Made by a program: the position numbers and the translations under genes. The notes below the pieces were generated by a model, which searched no databases, was not told the origin of the DNA, and saw nothing but the letters and a program-made list of their open reading frames with translations. From Zea mays (lineage: Eukaryota; Streptophyta; Magnoliopsida; Poales; Poaceae): 64,000 bases of DNA. The stretch covers positions 81,756,207-81,820,206 of the forward strand of contig NC_050098.1 in NCBI RefSeq assembly GCF_902167145.1. Reading direction: 5' to 3'. This document shows positions 33,670 to 46,023 of this stretch, piece by piece (the stretch's first letter is position 1; each line of letters opens with the position of its first letter).

Positions 33670-34221
33670 TCAGACGAACGCCTCCGGGTTTCTGAACAGT
33701 TCGCCCAATCCCCTGTCCGAGGTGACTCGCACATTAAACGCCTCGAAATAGTGGCGCAACTTACACGATGCCATGACGACTGCGTAGGAAATTTTATCTA
33801 ATTCCATCATGTTGCACTTGGAAGTCGTGAGGACTTCGGAGACGTAGTAGACTGGACACTGTCGGGTCGTGCCCTCCCTGCCTTGCTCTTGGACTAACGC
33901 TGCGCTGACTGCATGTGGCGAGGCTACGACGTAGAGCAGCAGAGGCAGCGAGGAGTCGGGACTAGTAAGAATTGCCAATTTTGACAGGTGCTGCTTGAGT
34001 GATGCGAAGGCTGCCCCTTGTTCTGGTCCCCATGCGAAGTCTTTTGCACCGCGCAATGTCTTGAGGAAAGGTAGACTCCGCTCTGTGGACTTGGAAATGA
34101 ATCGGTTAAGGGCGGCTAATCTGCCTGTCAGACGCTGGACGTCCCTGGTTGACTGCAGAGGTGTCATGTTGATGATTGCTTGAATCTTGGTCGGGTTGGC
34201 CTCGATCCCGCAGTGCGACAC
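33670..34221 (-). pseudogene. Tat-2 first RNase H (retroviral-type connection and domain)
   Basis: Begins with the reverse-transcriptase thumb region (TPLQSTRDVQRLTGRLAALN), then an eroded RNase H (LLLYVVASPHAVSAALVQEQ; MMELDKISYAVVMASCKLRHYFEAF) in which the first catalytic Asp is not obvious. This is typical of Tat elements, where the first RNase H is degenerate. Stops lie on both sides (about 34242 and 33669), all in one frame with its neighbours. Confidence 0.8.
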
Positions 34222-34242
34222 TAGGTAGCCCAGTATCTTCCC

Positions 34243-35040
34243 CTAGCGAACACCGAAGACGCACTTCTCGGGGTTGAGGCGAAGTCGTGCGTCCCGCATG
34301 TTTGAGAACGTCTCTGCAAGGTCAGCCAGGTGGTCTTCTTTATTTCTGCTTGCGACGACGATGTCGTCCACGTACATGAAAATGTTGCGGCCCACTTGGC
34401 TCTCGAGCACCGTCTTGGTGAGGCGAGAGAAGGTTGAGCCAGCGTTCTTGAGTCCCTCCGACATTCTGATGAAGCAGTACGTGCTGAAGGGTGTGATGAA
34501 ACTGGTGCTGGCCTTGTCTTCCTCCTTCATATATATCTGGTGGTAGCCGGAGAAACAGTCAAGAAGTGACATGACTTCGCACCCGGCTGCACTATCGACT
34601 ATCTTGTCGATCCGTGGTAGCGGGAAATTGTCCTTGAGGCAGGCCTTATTGAGGCTGGTGAAGTCAATGCACATGCGCCACTTGCCGCTTTTCTTTTGTA
34701 CCACGACTACGTTGGCGAGCCACGTGGGGTAGGTGACTTGTTCAATGAAATTGGCCTCCAGCAGGCGGTGCACTTCAGCTTTGGCGGCTTTCGTCTTTTC
34801 ATCGGACATTTTGCGCAGTCGCTGCTTTTTTGGGCGCACCGAAGGGTCGATGCCCAGATTGTGCTCGATGATGGTGCGGCTGACTCCGACCAGGTCGAGG
34901 GCGGACCAGGCGAAGACGTCTTTGTTTCTGGAGAGACATGAGATGAGTTTCTCTTCGTCCTGCGAAGTTAGGTCTTCGCTTATTACAACCGTCTTCTTGG
35001 GCGTTGCCGGGTCGAGGGGAACTGTCTTCGTACCGTCGTT
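34243..35040 (-). pseudogene. Tat-2 reverse transcriptase
   Basis: Open in one frame from about 35040 to the TAG near 34243. Motifs are WLANVVVVQKKSGKWRMCID, LKDNFPLPRIDKIVDS, MSLLDCFSGYHQIYM and the catalytic box NIFMYVDDIVVAS. The N-terminal lead-in SRNKDVFAWSALDLVG is the usual Tat form. The first Met in the open frame is not the natural start; the domain is part of a gag-pol or pol polyprotein. Confidence 0.9.
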
Positions 35041-35103
35041 GCTCTACAGCTGTGCTTTTACTTTTTCGTTGATGGTTGGGCGGGTCGCCTCGGAGACTTC
35101 GCG

Positions 35104-35636
35104 CTATGTTGTAAGGCAGTGCACGTTTCGTTGACCTAGAACGAAGTCTCTCTCAATGTTGCGCGCAGTCTGCTGGTTACCGTAAACCGTTATCACCCCT
35201 TGCGGGCCCGGGATTTTCATGCAGAGGTACAGGCCGTGAATGGCCGCTTCAAATTTGTTGATGGAGCCCTGACCCATTATGGCGTTGTAGGGGTAGACCA
35301 TGTCGACGATGTCAAAGGTGACCTGTTCGCTTCGCGTATTGGGTGCTACGCCGAATGACAGGGTAACTCTATCTTGCCCACAGGGAAAGTGCCCTTGCCG
35401 CCGAAGCCATATAGGGGGTTGTCCGAAGGCTTGAGTAAGCTGTGGCTGATGCCCATGCGGTCGAAGGCGTGCTGGAAGATGATGTCCGCTTGGTTGCCGT
35501 TGTCAACTAGGACTTTGTGCAGGTCCCAGCCTGCCACACTGCAGTTGATTACCATGGCATCGACGTGGGGTGCGCTGCGCAGATCAACATCTCTGGCGTC
35601 GAAGGTTAGTGGCACATGTGACCACTTCGTTTGCAC
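35104..35636 (-). pseudogene. Tat-2 aspartic protease (frameshifted)
   Basis: Two pieces in different frames: 35636-35346 with KVLVDNGNQADIIFQHAFDR, and 35301-35104 with YNAIMGQGSINKFEAAIHG and GVITVYGNQQTARNIERD. The active-site position reads D-N-G. The linker between is frameshifted near 35320. Confidence 0.7.
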
Positions 35637-35989
35637 GACTGGGCCAGTGAGGGCGACGTGGTTGACGCTTCGGTAGTGATCCCTCTTTTACCGCTTCGTT
35701 TCAAAGTCAACGCTGGACCCTCCGGTGATCATGTGAATGACTCCGCGATACGGTTGATCGGCGAAGTCTTCTTGTTTTGGTGCTTCGGGGTGATTTTGGT
35801 TGTGTGGGTTTGGTTGATGCGGAGGCGGGAGTGGGGGTGGTACGACTTGTACCTCCTGGTGGTGCTGATATGCGTGGTTGGGCAGATGCTAGGCGTGGTC
35901 GTGGTTGTATGGTTGTGGGTGGTGGTGTTGATATGTGTGCGCGACAACTCTTTGGTTGTCGGCTGGTTGTGCCCGAGACATCCTATCCT

Positions 35990-37421
35990 TGGTGGCCTTT
36001 GTTTCCAGGCAATCCCTCGTTGGGTGCATGCAGTCTTCGCCATGAAACAAGCAGTAATATCTGCGCGGTTGATGCGCCCGTCCCTGGCCCCGGCCACGCG
36101 TGCCATTGTCGCGGCCCTAGGGGGGATAGTCTTGACGGCGAGCGGCCTCGCCGGCGGGGTGCTGGTTGGCTATGTTGTGCACCTGCTACTGACTGCAGCT
36201 GTCCCGCCCGGAGTCTGACTGCGGAGGCCTTGTCTAGGTTCGGCTGGTCTGCGGAGGGTCTTTGGGCTTTCTCTGAGACTCGACCTTGCGCTGATGGAGC
36301 TCTTAGGATCTAGCGTACTTCTCAAACAGCTGATAGAGCTCTTGGATATTTTTGGGTGGGTCCCTGATGCAGTGACTGTATAGGATGCCAGCCCGAAGGC
36401 CACTGATGGCGTAGTGTATGACAATTTGGTCGTCGACCGAAGGCAGTTGTGACTTGAGAGTCAGGAACTTGCGGTAGTACTCCCATAGGGTTTCCTTCTC
36501 TTGCTATTTGTAGAGTGATAGCTCGGCCAAAGCATCGGTGTCGGGTCGGTACCCTTGGAAGTTGAGCAGAAACTTGTCTTGGAGTCCTTTCCAGGAGTCG
36601 ATGGATAGTGGGGGCAACCTGGTGTACCAGGTCAAGGCCGAACCCTCGAGGGCGATGATGAAGGACTTGGCCATTGTGGCATCGTCTCCTCTGGATGATG
36701 CGACGATGACTTGATAGCTCATGATGTATTGTGCTGGGTCGGTGCTGCCGTTGTACTTGGGGTAGGTCCCTGCCCTGAAGTTGGCGGGCCATGGTGACAC
36801 TTGGAGTTGCGGAGCCAGGGGGCTTCGCTCATCAAGGTAGTTGATGCCCTGAAAAGCTGCGGCGTGCAGGATGAAGGGTCCATGCTGGGGAATGAATAAG
36901 TCTCCGGCTGGAGCACGCTGTTGGAGGGGCGGGCCGTGCTGCAGATCGTGCTGGCCTTCGCGCTGCATGAGCGCAATCTCTTTCTCGAGTTCTTGGGCCC
37001 TCTGCTCCTCGTCTCATATCATCTGGCGCACCTTGGCTTGCACGGTGACACGTTGGCGCTTGGCCTCGAGGATTTCTTTCTGCTTTTGGAGGTTGCGGTT
37101 CTTGATGCGCAGGGCTCGTAGCTGTAGCTGTTCTTCGGCAGAGACGCCGATGACTTCGCCGTCCTCTGTTGCGTCCTCGCCCTCTGGTGGAGCGAAGTCT
37201 GGGGGTGGTGCTTGTGGTTGTCCTCCGGAGCTGCAGGTGCGCAGGGTGCCTTCGGGAGTGGGTTTTTCGTTGCACTGTCTCTTGCTGAGAGCTTCGTCTT
37301 CGCAGGATTCTTAGGGGCTATTATCTGCGAGGGCCTTGCCCTTTTTCTCGGCTAGCAGTGCTGCCTTCGCTGCTTCGTCGATGGATGGGGCTGCCTTCGA
37401 ACTAGCTCTCTTGGGTGCCAT
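35990..37421 (-). pseudogene. Tat-2 gag (broken)
   Basis: ATG 37421 (MAPKRASSKAAPS) lies 30 bp after the primer-binding site. A basic, coiled-coil N-terminal part leads to the gag domain (YPKYNGSTDPAQYIMSYQV, LTWYTRLPPLSIDSWKGLQD; 36968-36504), continuing to QELYQLFEKYARS near 36310. A variant zinc knuckle CLFHGEDCMHPTRDC lies near 36030 in another frame. In-frame stops are seen near 37312, 37016 and 36504. A His/Thr-rich, low-complexity tract follows to 35800. Confidence 0.82.
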
Positions 37422-37450
37422 CACGGGTGGTTTGTTCGTAGCACGAACGG

Positions 37451-37461
37451 TGGGCGCCAAA
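37451..37461 (-). other. Primer-binding site of Tat-2
   Basis: The - strand reads TTTGGCGCCCA directly after the 5' LTR; the TGGCGCC core is the usual start of the primer site in grass Tat elements and matches that of Tat-4. The tRNA is not determined here. Confidence 0.8.
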
Positions 37462-37682
37462 TGTTGGAACTTGCTCTCCTGGGCAGGTTGATCCGACGAG
37501 GGAGTAGAAATGGCGCAAACAAAGTTTAACGCGGGATGGCAATTGCTCTGTTAATCTCGCCTCTCAAGGGCACTGTACGGGGGTATTTATAGGTACCCGA
37601 GCGTCGAACGTCCCAAGACAAGGATGGTTATGTCCTCGGGTACCCGGATTATCCCCAGAATATTCCCATAAAGGAGGGTTAT
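37462..37682 (-). repeat. 5' LTR of Tat-2, piece next to the primer site
   Basis: Matches 16971-17192. It is interrupted at 37682 by Tek-2; the target duplication gttat is 37678-37682 and 53840-53844. Confidence 0.92.
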
Positions 37683-40600
37683 TGTAACACCCCAGGTGTT
37701 ACCTTGGCTAGAGCCCACCTTGGCACTAGAAGCTGTGATCACAAGGGGTAAAGGCTTAGGGCAACACATAAGAACTTGGAGATCAAGTGCTAATAAAGTT
37801 GCCAATGACATAAGAAGCATTACTCTAATCCTTGCTCACTTACTACCTTGGATAAGAGGGGAGAAGAACCCTAGACCTCTCTTAAAACCTATCTCCCAAA
37901 ACCCTAGGTAAGAGGGGAGAGAGAGTGAACAAGTGTGCAAAGCATGAGTAATTTTTACCCAAACCCTAACTAACCTTGTAACCATCAATTTGAGGAGGGA
38001 AATATTGCAAAAAGACCCCTGGAGAAACCCCAATTCAAATCTCCAAGTGGAGAGAGAGCTAGAGCTCTCTATTTCCCTCTAAGTCAAATTCTAACCCTAA
38101 GTTAAAGTTCAACCGTGTTCACTTTGAAGATGGCGCCAAAACCACTTGGGTTCTGTACCAAAAATGTGGTATACCACTTAAGGCACCCCCCTGGAAAAAG
38201 TGGAAGCCGAGACTCGGACGTTTGACAGCTCTTGACATCAGTTTTGTCGCAATGTGGGCAGTGAGACAAGCCAGATTTGGCGCCCGTCTATCTCCTGATC
38301 TAGGGCGTATCCTCCATTGGAACTCACACATGTGAGATAGCCCTAGGTGCCAGGAAGAGGTCTGCGCCGGATTCATGGCAAGATTCGCACGTTTGCGATC
38401 TCTGGAGACGTTTGAACAATGGAAGAAACACACCTCCACGTGTTCGACGCCTTCTGCTCGCGCCAGAGCACGCTCACGCGCGCCCCCGCATGCCCAGCGC
38501 TGCGCCCGAGCCAAGCCAGCGCCATGGCCCGCGCCCGCGCTTATAAAACCCTCCCAGACTTAGATTGTACCCTTCCGCGCACCCTCAAACCTCACCGGAG
38601 TCTAGCTCGTCGCCGTTTGCCCGTGCGCAGCGAGTCCGCGGCCGCCCAATCCCTCTGCCACCGTAGACCGGCCAGTGGAGCCATTCCCATCTCCGTCCAG
38701 CCCTCGGAGAAGACTGTGCACACCTCCGTGAGGCTCCCCGAGCGAGGAATCGGAGTTTGCTTCGCCGGAGAGGCCAGTCCACGCTCGCCGGAGCTCTCAA
38801 CCCCGCCGGAGTACGTGGACCGGGTAAACCACTCAACCATCCTTCGATTCCTTGTGCACACGGTCGCTACGTTACCCCGAGAAGCTCACCATGCCCTCGG
38901 ATTGAACCAGTTCGCCGTGGTTTGGCCGGTACACTCGCCGCCGACGAGAACACCCGCCTGCGCGCGTGGACCGGGCGATTTCGGCCATCTCCGACGTCAA
39001 GCCGTACCTCGACGTGACCGCCAGAGTCTCCCCGAGCCAACCCCACCCTTCGCCGGACCCCCCTCGCCGCCGGTAAGCCGCGCCACCCTTTTCTTTCCCG
39101 CGGTTACTGTTTGCATAAGGGGAAGGACTGCGGGTGAGAGGGAGAGAAGGTCAGGGGGTTTTGTGAAATGTCAGAGACACAGGGGAATAGTGGCGCGAGG
39201 GTAGATTTGCGAAGGTTGATTTAGTTTAAACCCAGGGACCTCGGCGTAAACTGTTTTTCCAGAAAACCTTTAGTAAATCTGTTTTTAAATTAAACAGAAA
39301 CTTTGAAATTTCATAACTTCTGTTTAATTTATCCAAATTTGGTCAAACCAATTTTGTCAGACTCTAACTAATGTAACCTACTTAGGAAAAATATAAAACC
39401 CCCTATGTACTATAGAAAACTTTAAAGCTCGGATTTAATTATAGTTTTGACCAAAAGCTTAATAATAGGGCAAAAATTAGTTGCACTAATTGACTGGGGT
39501 TAGAAAATTTTTGAGAAGTTTGTATCTACCTACTAAACCAAATAAAAATGTTAAACCTCTCTGTCTACTCCATTAAGTTAGTTTTTACCCCTTATTTCAT
39601 AATATGCTTAAGGGTAAGAAAAATAAAAAATGTAATTTAAACAAAGAACCAGAGAGTACCTCTATTTTTGTTAGGATACTTATTTAATGTAGTTCACTGG
39701 AAAAATATATCATGCCCTGTTTTAGTATAAAATAAGTAGGATCCCTTTTGTTTTAAGAAAACAAGTGAAACTTAGAAAAACTCTACAAAAATAACCCCAA
39801 GGTAAAAACACCCCCACCCTTGGGATAACTAATGTTTTATTAAGGAGAATTTAGGAAAAATATGAAATCTGCTGTTTGACATTTTTCAAATAATAATGTA
39901 GTAGAAAGTGCCTTTTTGACCTTAAACTTAAGAAAATCATGACTAAATAACCACCCCTTAGTTTTCTGTGATTTTTAGCACAGAAGCCTATTATTACTAT
40001 GGGATGCCAGCAAAAATAACCTTTAGGACAGAAACTACCCCTAACTAAGAGATGTAGTGTAAAGTGGCCCATTTTGCATAACTCTTGCCATTTTTGTTTA
40101 AAGCCTAGCTTTTGTACTTTAAGCCTCAAATTCTTAAAACAAGCTAGAATAGCAAGTGACAACCCACTGTAATTTTTACAGAATTTTTGGAAATTATTAA
40201 AACACTGTCGTAGTTCAAACCTACACTAGAAACCCTAAATGGAAATTAAAGAAAGGAAAATGAATAATGGAAATTAATGTTGTCCTAAAATCTTTATAAA
40301 AATTGTCCACTGAAATCTATAAAGACAATACCAATCCACTATGTTATCCTAAAAGAAAACCTAAGCTTAAAAGGTAATAAGTCTATGTATATATATATAC
40401 CACTAGAAGCCCCACATAACCAGGAAACCCTAAGTTAATTCTTGACTTAGTTTCTTTAGCTTAATGTTCTTAAATCTTGCATAATCATGACATACATGTT
40501 CATTGCATTTCGATAGACTGTAATCTTGCTGACGGAGAGTACATCCTCGTGCCGGAGTAAGGAGCTGCTCAGGAGGTAGCCCCAGATCCAGCACCCGAGC

Positions 40601-42048
40601 CTGCACCAGAGGACCTGCCTGCCACTGCTTTGGAAGGCAAGCCCCGGTTTTATGCATAACCTGTTATTTATGCTATTTTACTTCACTTAATGATTGTAGG
40701 AGTGATTGTGCACTTAGGTGTAGGAATTGTTTGAAACCCTAGTTGCATGATCTCAGGAACCCTTTTGAGATGAATACTAGTATGACAGGTCGAGTAGTTG
40801 CTTTATTAAGTAGGATCTCGGTAGAAGACGAGTGATTTTTCTAGCACTCGCGCGAGGTCAGGACATTGATTGTATCCACCTTCATATCGTACTGATGTTG
40901 GTTGTGGGCAACAATCCATGGGGATTGGTTGTCTACGGGATAGAAATTTGAATAAGGATTAAGGTGTGGTACCGTGAGTCAAGCGTTTGAACGTACTAAG
41001 CACATGCCGAGAAATATGGTAAATCGGTAAGCCTAGTACCTGATTGAACCTGGCAGCAGATTGCCCTCCTCACGTGACCTGAGACAAGGTCTCCCATTCC
41101 GGTTATGGTGGGTACAAGTGCAGTCACTGCACGACGGCCAGTCGGGGTCAGTGAGGCATTGTACGCCAAGGCGGTGAGCCCCTCTCTGCTGACGGGGAAT
41201 CGATGGGGACGGTTGATGTGTGTGGGGACGGAGTGCCCCTGCACGTCGTGTGTTTAGGTTTACCTTGCAAGGATAAAAACTCGATTCGAATCGTCTGCTT
41301 CTCGCAGCTAATGAGACTGCTTGATCCATGCTGCTACATTGAGTAACAAGTGAAATTGTGCTGAGATGATACAAGATGTTGATTGCTAAAAATGTTTGCT
41401 ACTATGTATGGATAGATAGTACATCTTTAGCCTTAAGAGAGTCACACTTAATTTTGACCAAGTTAAAATCTTGATTTAGAAACTCAGCTAGTGCTTTTGG
41501 CAACCAAACCCCACAGCCAAATAGCTGCATGTCTAGAGGTAGAGGAGTAGACTCCTCACACCGGGTAAGTCTAGCTGAGTATTAGTATACTCAGCCTTGC
41601 TTGTGGCATAATTTTTACAGGTTCTCTGGAGGAAATGGTTGCTGGAATAACTTGGTCGTCCACCTTGCCACCGGGTTGGACTGTCGAGTGGGACCCTGCC
41701 TCGGCTGAGGAGGAGCATGAGGAGTGATGGGACAGGCTTCCCCATCTCTCTATTTATTTACCGTTAGTTCATTTCCGCTGCACTTCGAACAATGATGGTT
41801 ACTTTTGCAAAAACTCCGATGATGATGATGATGCTGTAATAATTAAATACTCTAACATGTATGGTTTTATGATTTATTGTATTTGCTCTGTGACTCACCT
41901 TCGAGTGAGATTGTGGTACTTGATCCTGTCAGTGGCCGTGTCGGACTAGATCCGAGGGATTGACGGGTTATTCCCATTTAAGTGTGGTCTAGCCTCTAAG
42001 GCGGGGCTTAGGCACTTAAGTTGGAATAATTCGGACAGTTCCGCCACA
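37683..42048 (+). repeat. 5' LTR of Tek-2 (4366 bp)
   Basis: Begins TGTAACACCCCAGGTGTTAC and ends GACAGTTCCGCCACA. GC-rich around 38400-39100, then AT-rich. Long frames in the GC-rich part (38419-39204 and others) have no protein features, so no gene is called. A TATA box lies at 38542. Confidence 0.95.
38542..38548 (+). promoter_or_regulatory. LTR TATA box of Tek-2
   Basis: TATAAAA within gcgcttataaaaccctccc; the 3' LTR has the same word at about 50334. The GC-rich setting upstream and the 860-bp distance from the LTR start suit a U3 promoter. Confidence 0.65.
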
Positions 42049-42050
42049 GC

Positions 42051-42062
42051 TGGTATCGGAGC
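42051..42062 (+). other. Primer-binding site of Tek-2
   Basis: TGGTATCGGAGC two bases after the 5' LTR, identical to that of Tek-1. The leader from here to 42470 (about 400 bp) has no gene. Confidence 0.9.
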
Positions 42063-42470
42063 TTGTACCACCACAGAGGAATCAATAAAATGTAAATACC
42101 ATCAATTTTCCAAGTAAAATTTGATAGAAACAATGTTGGATAGATAGTAGGGCGAGCAGGATAGACCTAGGACGTGAAGCCTTAGGGTAATAGAAGGGTA
42201 GCTAGGTGGCTAAGTAACTAGGCCCTACAGGCCACTTTTACAGGATGGGAGTTCCTCCCTATTCCTTTTATCTTGTTGTGAGGTCGTTCAGGACGAGCAT
42301 GCATGCATTCATAATTAAGCAAATGGATAACTGAGTAAAGGACTTAAAAACAAGATAACAACCAACTAGGTCCCTAGTGCCTTTTTACTTAACTAGAGAA
42401 AGGCTGAGTTTTACTTTTCCTTGTTCTTTTTATAATTCTTTTTCTTTTACTTACGCTTAACCGTACACAG

Positions 42471-43340
42471 ATGACTTCCCACGGATCCTCCGATGACGGA
42501 AATGCACTGACCCACACTGACGGACTTGCACGAGAGGGCTTTCCCCGCATTTTGTGGGAGGTACTTCAGGGGGCCGGATACACGACACCCCCTCAGTACG
42601 CGGTGCAGCAGTTCGAGAAGCACCGAGTGCCTCGCTGTAGATTGAGGATGACTTTGGAGCCTCATCCCTTGCAGCCAGGCTGGCGCTCTTTGGACTCCGA
42701 GTCTTTTGGATACCGAGCAGAGGACACGATCGAGGCGATCGCTCTGCATGGATTGACTACCTTCTGCGGATTCCATCCTTTGGAGCTGGCTACCCACCCC
42801 ATTGGCTTGTTCCCCACTGAGAGGGAGGACGACCCAATGTGGAAGGATCGGGTGGAGCATGCCAAGGATATCTGGGCCATCTACCCAGGACAGACCGCAC
42901 ACTTAACTGTACGGTGCATGAATGCCCTGTACCGTCTGCAGGTGATGCGCGGTGAGGCAATGTCCCATCTGATGGCACTGCTGGAGGCAACAAAGATCAC
43001 GTTGGACAACAGAGAGGAACTCGTGGTTGACTTGTCTCAAGAAATGGTGGAGAAGGACTTGCAGGTGGAGCAGCTATCCACTGATATTCAGGAGTTGGAG
43101 GAGCTGGTGGGCACCAGGGAGAACACCATCGAGGTTCTAGAGGATCAGCTCATTAACACTCAGCAGCAGCTCGCTGAGGCTAACGAGCACCTGGACATGC
43201 ATCACCAGGAGATCCAGGACCAGGAGGCCAACGAGGACGTCGACATTGAGGGAGGAGATGAGCCTGCCTCCAGTGTGGACACTGCTGGCTCGGGAAGACC
43301 ACCTTCCCCCGAGTCGAGTGTTGCTTCGTTCGCTCACTAG
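42471..43340 (+). CDS. Tek-2 ORF0 upstream of gag
   Basis: An intact 289-codon frame. ATG 42471 follows cgtacacag directly. The N-terminal half is globular (ILWEVLQGAGYTTPPQYAVQ, TFCGFHPLELATHPIGLFPT, AHLTVRCMNALYRLQV). The C-terminal half is a coiled coil (LQVEQLSTDIQELEELVG, VLEDQLINTQQQLAEANEHL) with an acidic Ser/Pro-rich tail. It is followed by about 300 bp of AU-rich non-coding sequence before gag. It is in frame 3, gag-pol in frame 1. From memory, rice RIRE3/RIRE8-type elements carry a similar ORF0. Function is unknown; the intact frame in an element with only two pol stops suggests it was functional until recently. Confidence 0.75.
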   Translation: MTSHGSSDDGNALTHTDGLAREGFPRILWEVLQGAGYTTPPQYAVQQFEKHRVPRCRLRMTLEPHPLQPGWRSLDSESFGYRAEDTIEAIALHGLTTFCGFHPLELATHPIGLFPTEREDDPMWKDRVEHAKDIWAIYPGQTAHLTVRCMNALYRLQVMRGEAMSHLMALLEATKITLDNREELVVDLSQEMVEKDLQVEQLSTDIQELEELVGTRENTIEVLEDQLINTQQQLAEANEHLDMHHQEIQDQEANEDVDIEGGDEPASSVDTAGSGRPPSPESSVASFAH

Positions 43341-43644
43341 GTGTTCAGGATAGGCTTAGAAGTTGGATAGTCGGACTCCTCGCAGCTAGCTTAGCTTTTG
43401 CACCCTTGGGGTACTAGGCTAGATAGAGTTGAGTCATTTTGGAACAATTTGATGTAATCGTGCTAAAACTCTATTGGAAGCTTGTTGATGGATGCTGTCA
43501 TCAGTCTAAATTTGGAAGAAAGAATTAGTGTCTTCTAAAAATCCTTTTGTTGAAGTCGGAGTCTATCATGTTGTTTTAACTTTTTCTCCGTGATAAAATC
43601 TTGAACTTGGAACAGTGGTGTTAAGTATGTATGTGGTTTTTCAG

Positions 43645-46023
43645 ATGGCCGGGAGGCAGCGTCGTGGCCAGAACGAGCGCGTTCCTCCACCGCCGCCACC
43701 ACCTCCCACTCTGCAGGAGCTCATGGCTCAGCAGAATGAGATCCTGAGGCAGCTGGCTCAGCGTCAGCCACCACCTCAGCATTATGGTGGTGGAGACCAT
43801 CAGCGTCACCCCGCGGCGGCTACATACCAGGAATTCCTTAGCACCAAGCCTCCATTGTTCACAAGGGCGGAGGACCCACTTGATGCAGATGTATGGTTGC
43901 GAGTGGTGGAATCCAAATTCCCACTGCTCCATGGAGCTTGCTCAGAGGTCACCAAAGTCAGGTTCGCCACCCAGCAGCTTCGCGGACCTGCAAGGACTTG
44001 GTGGGATCATTTTCTTGCTATGCAGCCAGAGGACCGAGAGGTGGAGTGGAGGGAGTTCAAGGCAGCTTTCAGAGGACACCATATACCAGCCGGGATTATG
44101 GACAGAAAGCTCAATGAGTTTTTGGCACTCACTCAGGGCAACAGGACAGTGTTGCAGTATGCCCAGGCCTTTAATGACTTGTGCCAGTATGCTGGGTATC
44201 ATGCAGATACAGATGAGAAGAAGAGAGACAGGTTCAGGAGGGGGCTCAGCACTAAGCTCCGTGATCGTCTCAACACCGTCAGGGCCAACAGCTACAATGA
44301 GTTGGTCAACATGGCTATCTCCCAAGAGGACTGCATTACAGCTAGACAGGCAGAGAAGAAAAGGAAGACCCCTGTGGCAGGACCCTCAGCTCAGCCACAA
44401 CGCTTCAGGATTGTGTCCGACACCCAGGGCAGGGGAACCCAGCAGCAGCAAGGGCGATGGGTGATCCGACCGCAGCAGCAGACACCCAACTGCACCCAAT
44501 TTCCAGCTCAGAGGAGCAATCAGCAGCAGCAGCAGTACCGCCAGGCAAATGACAACAGATGCTTCACATGTGGCAACACTGGGCATTATGCCAAGAATTG
44601 CCCCCGGAACCAGCAGAGGCAGGGGCAGAATGTCAATCAGAACCAAGGCAAGAGACAGAAGGTGCAAGTGAGGCAGGGCAGGCTAAACTTCACCACCATG
44701 GCTGATATTCCAGAGGGAGCACCCGTCATGACTGGTATCTTTACAGTTTTGAATTATCCTGCTATTATTCTATTTGATTCTGGTGCATCGCATAGTTTTA
44801 TCAGTGCCAAGTTTAGTGCCAAATGCCAGTTGCCCTTTCACCATACTGATGGGGGCATTACAATTTCAACACCAGGAGGCAGAGTTGCCACTTATCAAAT
44901 CAACAGGCAAGTGCCTATAAAATTTGGTAGTCTGGTGATTAGAACCACCCTTCTCATCTTAGGATTGGATAGCATGGATATTAGTTTGGGAGCTGACTGG
45001 TTGACCAGGCATCAGGCAGTATTGGACATTGCAGCCAGAGCCATTGAAATCCATTCCCCTGCTTATGGTGAGACTGTTTTGCATTTACCCAACCAGGGTT
45101 GTACCCGATCTTGTGCCTTTGTTATGTTAGAATCCCCGGTGGAAAAGATCCTAGTGGTCCGTGACTACCCAGATGTTTTTCCGGAGGAATTGCCAGGGAT
45201 GCCACCTGACCGAGACATTGAGTTCGCAATTGAGTTGCAACCCGGAACTGCTCCTATCTCCAAGAGACCCTATAGGATGCCTCCCGCGGAATTGGCAGAA
45301 TTGAAGAAGCAATTGCAAGAATTGTTGGATAAGGGGTTTATTCGCCCAAGTACTTCACCTTGGGGATGTCCAGCTTTATTTGTGAAGAAGAAGGATGAGA
45401 GTTTGAGGATGTGTGTTGACTACCGCCCTCTCAATGCGGTGACTATCAAGAACAAATACCCACTGCCCCGCATTGATGTTCTGTTTGATCAGTTGGTAGG
45501 AGCCAAGGTATTCTCCAAGATAGACCTTCGCTCAGGTTACCATCAGATCAAGATCCGTGCCAGTGACATTCCCAAGACGGCTTTCTCTACCAGATATGGG
45601 CTGTATGAGTTTTTGGTGATGTCTTTCGGGCTGACCAATGCCCCGGCTTATTTTATGTACCTGATGAACTCAGTGTTTATGCCAGAATTGGATAAGTTCG
45701 TGGTCGTTTTCATCGACGATATTCTGGTCTATTCCAAGAATGAAGATGAACATACTGAACACCTGCACATCGTGCTTCAACGACTGCGCGATCATCATCT
45801 TTATGCTAAGTTGTCCAAATGTGAGTTCTGGCTGAAGGAGATTAAGTTCTTGGGTCACACAATTTCTCAGGATGGGGTATCAGTTGATCCTGAGAAGGTA
45901 CAAGAGGTAATGGATTGGAAACCCCCGACTACAGTGAGGCAGATTCGGAGTTTTCTGGGATTGGCAGGGTATTATCGACGATTTATTCCGGATTTCTCCA
46001 GAATTGCCAAGCCAATGACTTAA
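43645..46023 (+). pseudogene. Tek-2 gag, protease and reverse transcriptase
   Basis: ATG 43645 ([13 protein letters not shown]) follows ggtttttcag directly, like a splice acceptor. Gag: Pro/Gln-rich N-terminus, capsid-like region ([29 protein letters not shown]), CCHC knuckle [14 protein letters not shown] near 44560. Protease: [12 protein letters not shown] near 44775 with intact D-S-G. Reverse transcriptase: [24 protein letters not shown] and the catalytic box [13 protein letters not shown] near 45705. The frame ends at TAA 46021-46023, in the connection region, and the same frame carries on beyond it. All key residues I can see are intact. Confidence 0.93.

Noticed and set aside
35800..36000. 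His/Thr-rich frame as a metal-binding protein
   Set aside because: Low-complexity tract between the gag knuckle and protease of Tat-2 in a frame with stops; no independent start or domain.
38419..39204. A 261-codon GC-rich frame, repeated at 50212-50817
   Set aside because: It lies within the Tek-2 LTRs around the TATA box and leader. The two copies differ in length because of point changes, the composition explains the open frame, and no domain is visible.
42051..42062. tRNA-like words
   Set aside because: They are primer-binding sites complementary to tRNA 3' ends. No cloverleaf or complete tRNA gene was found here or at the other primer sites.
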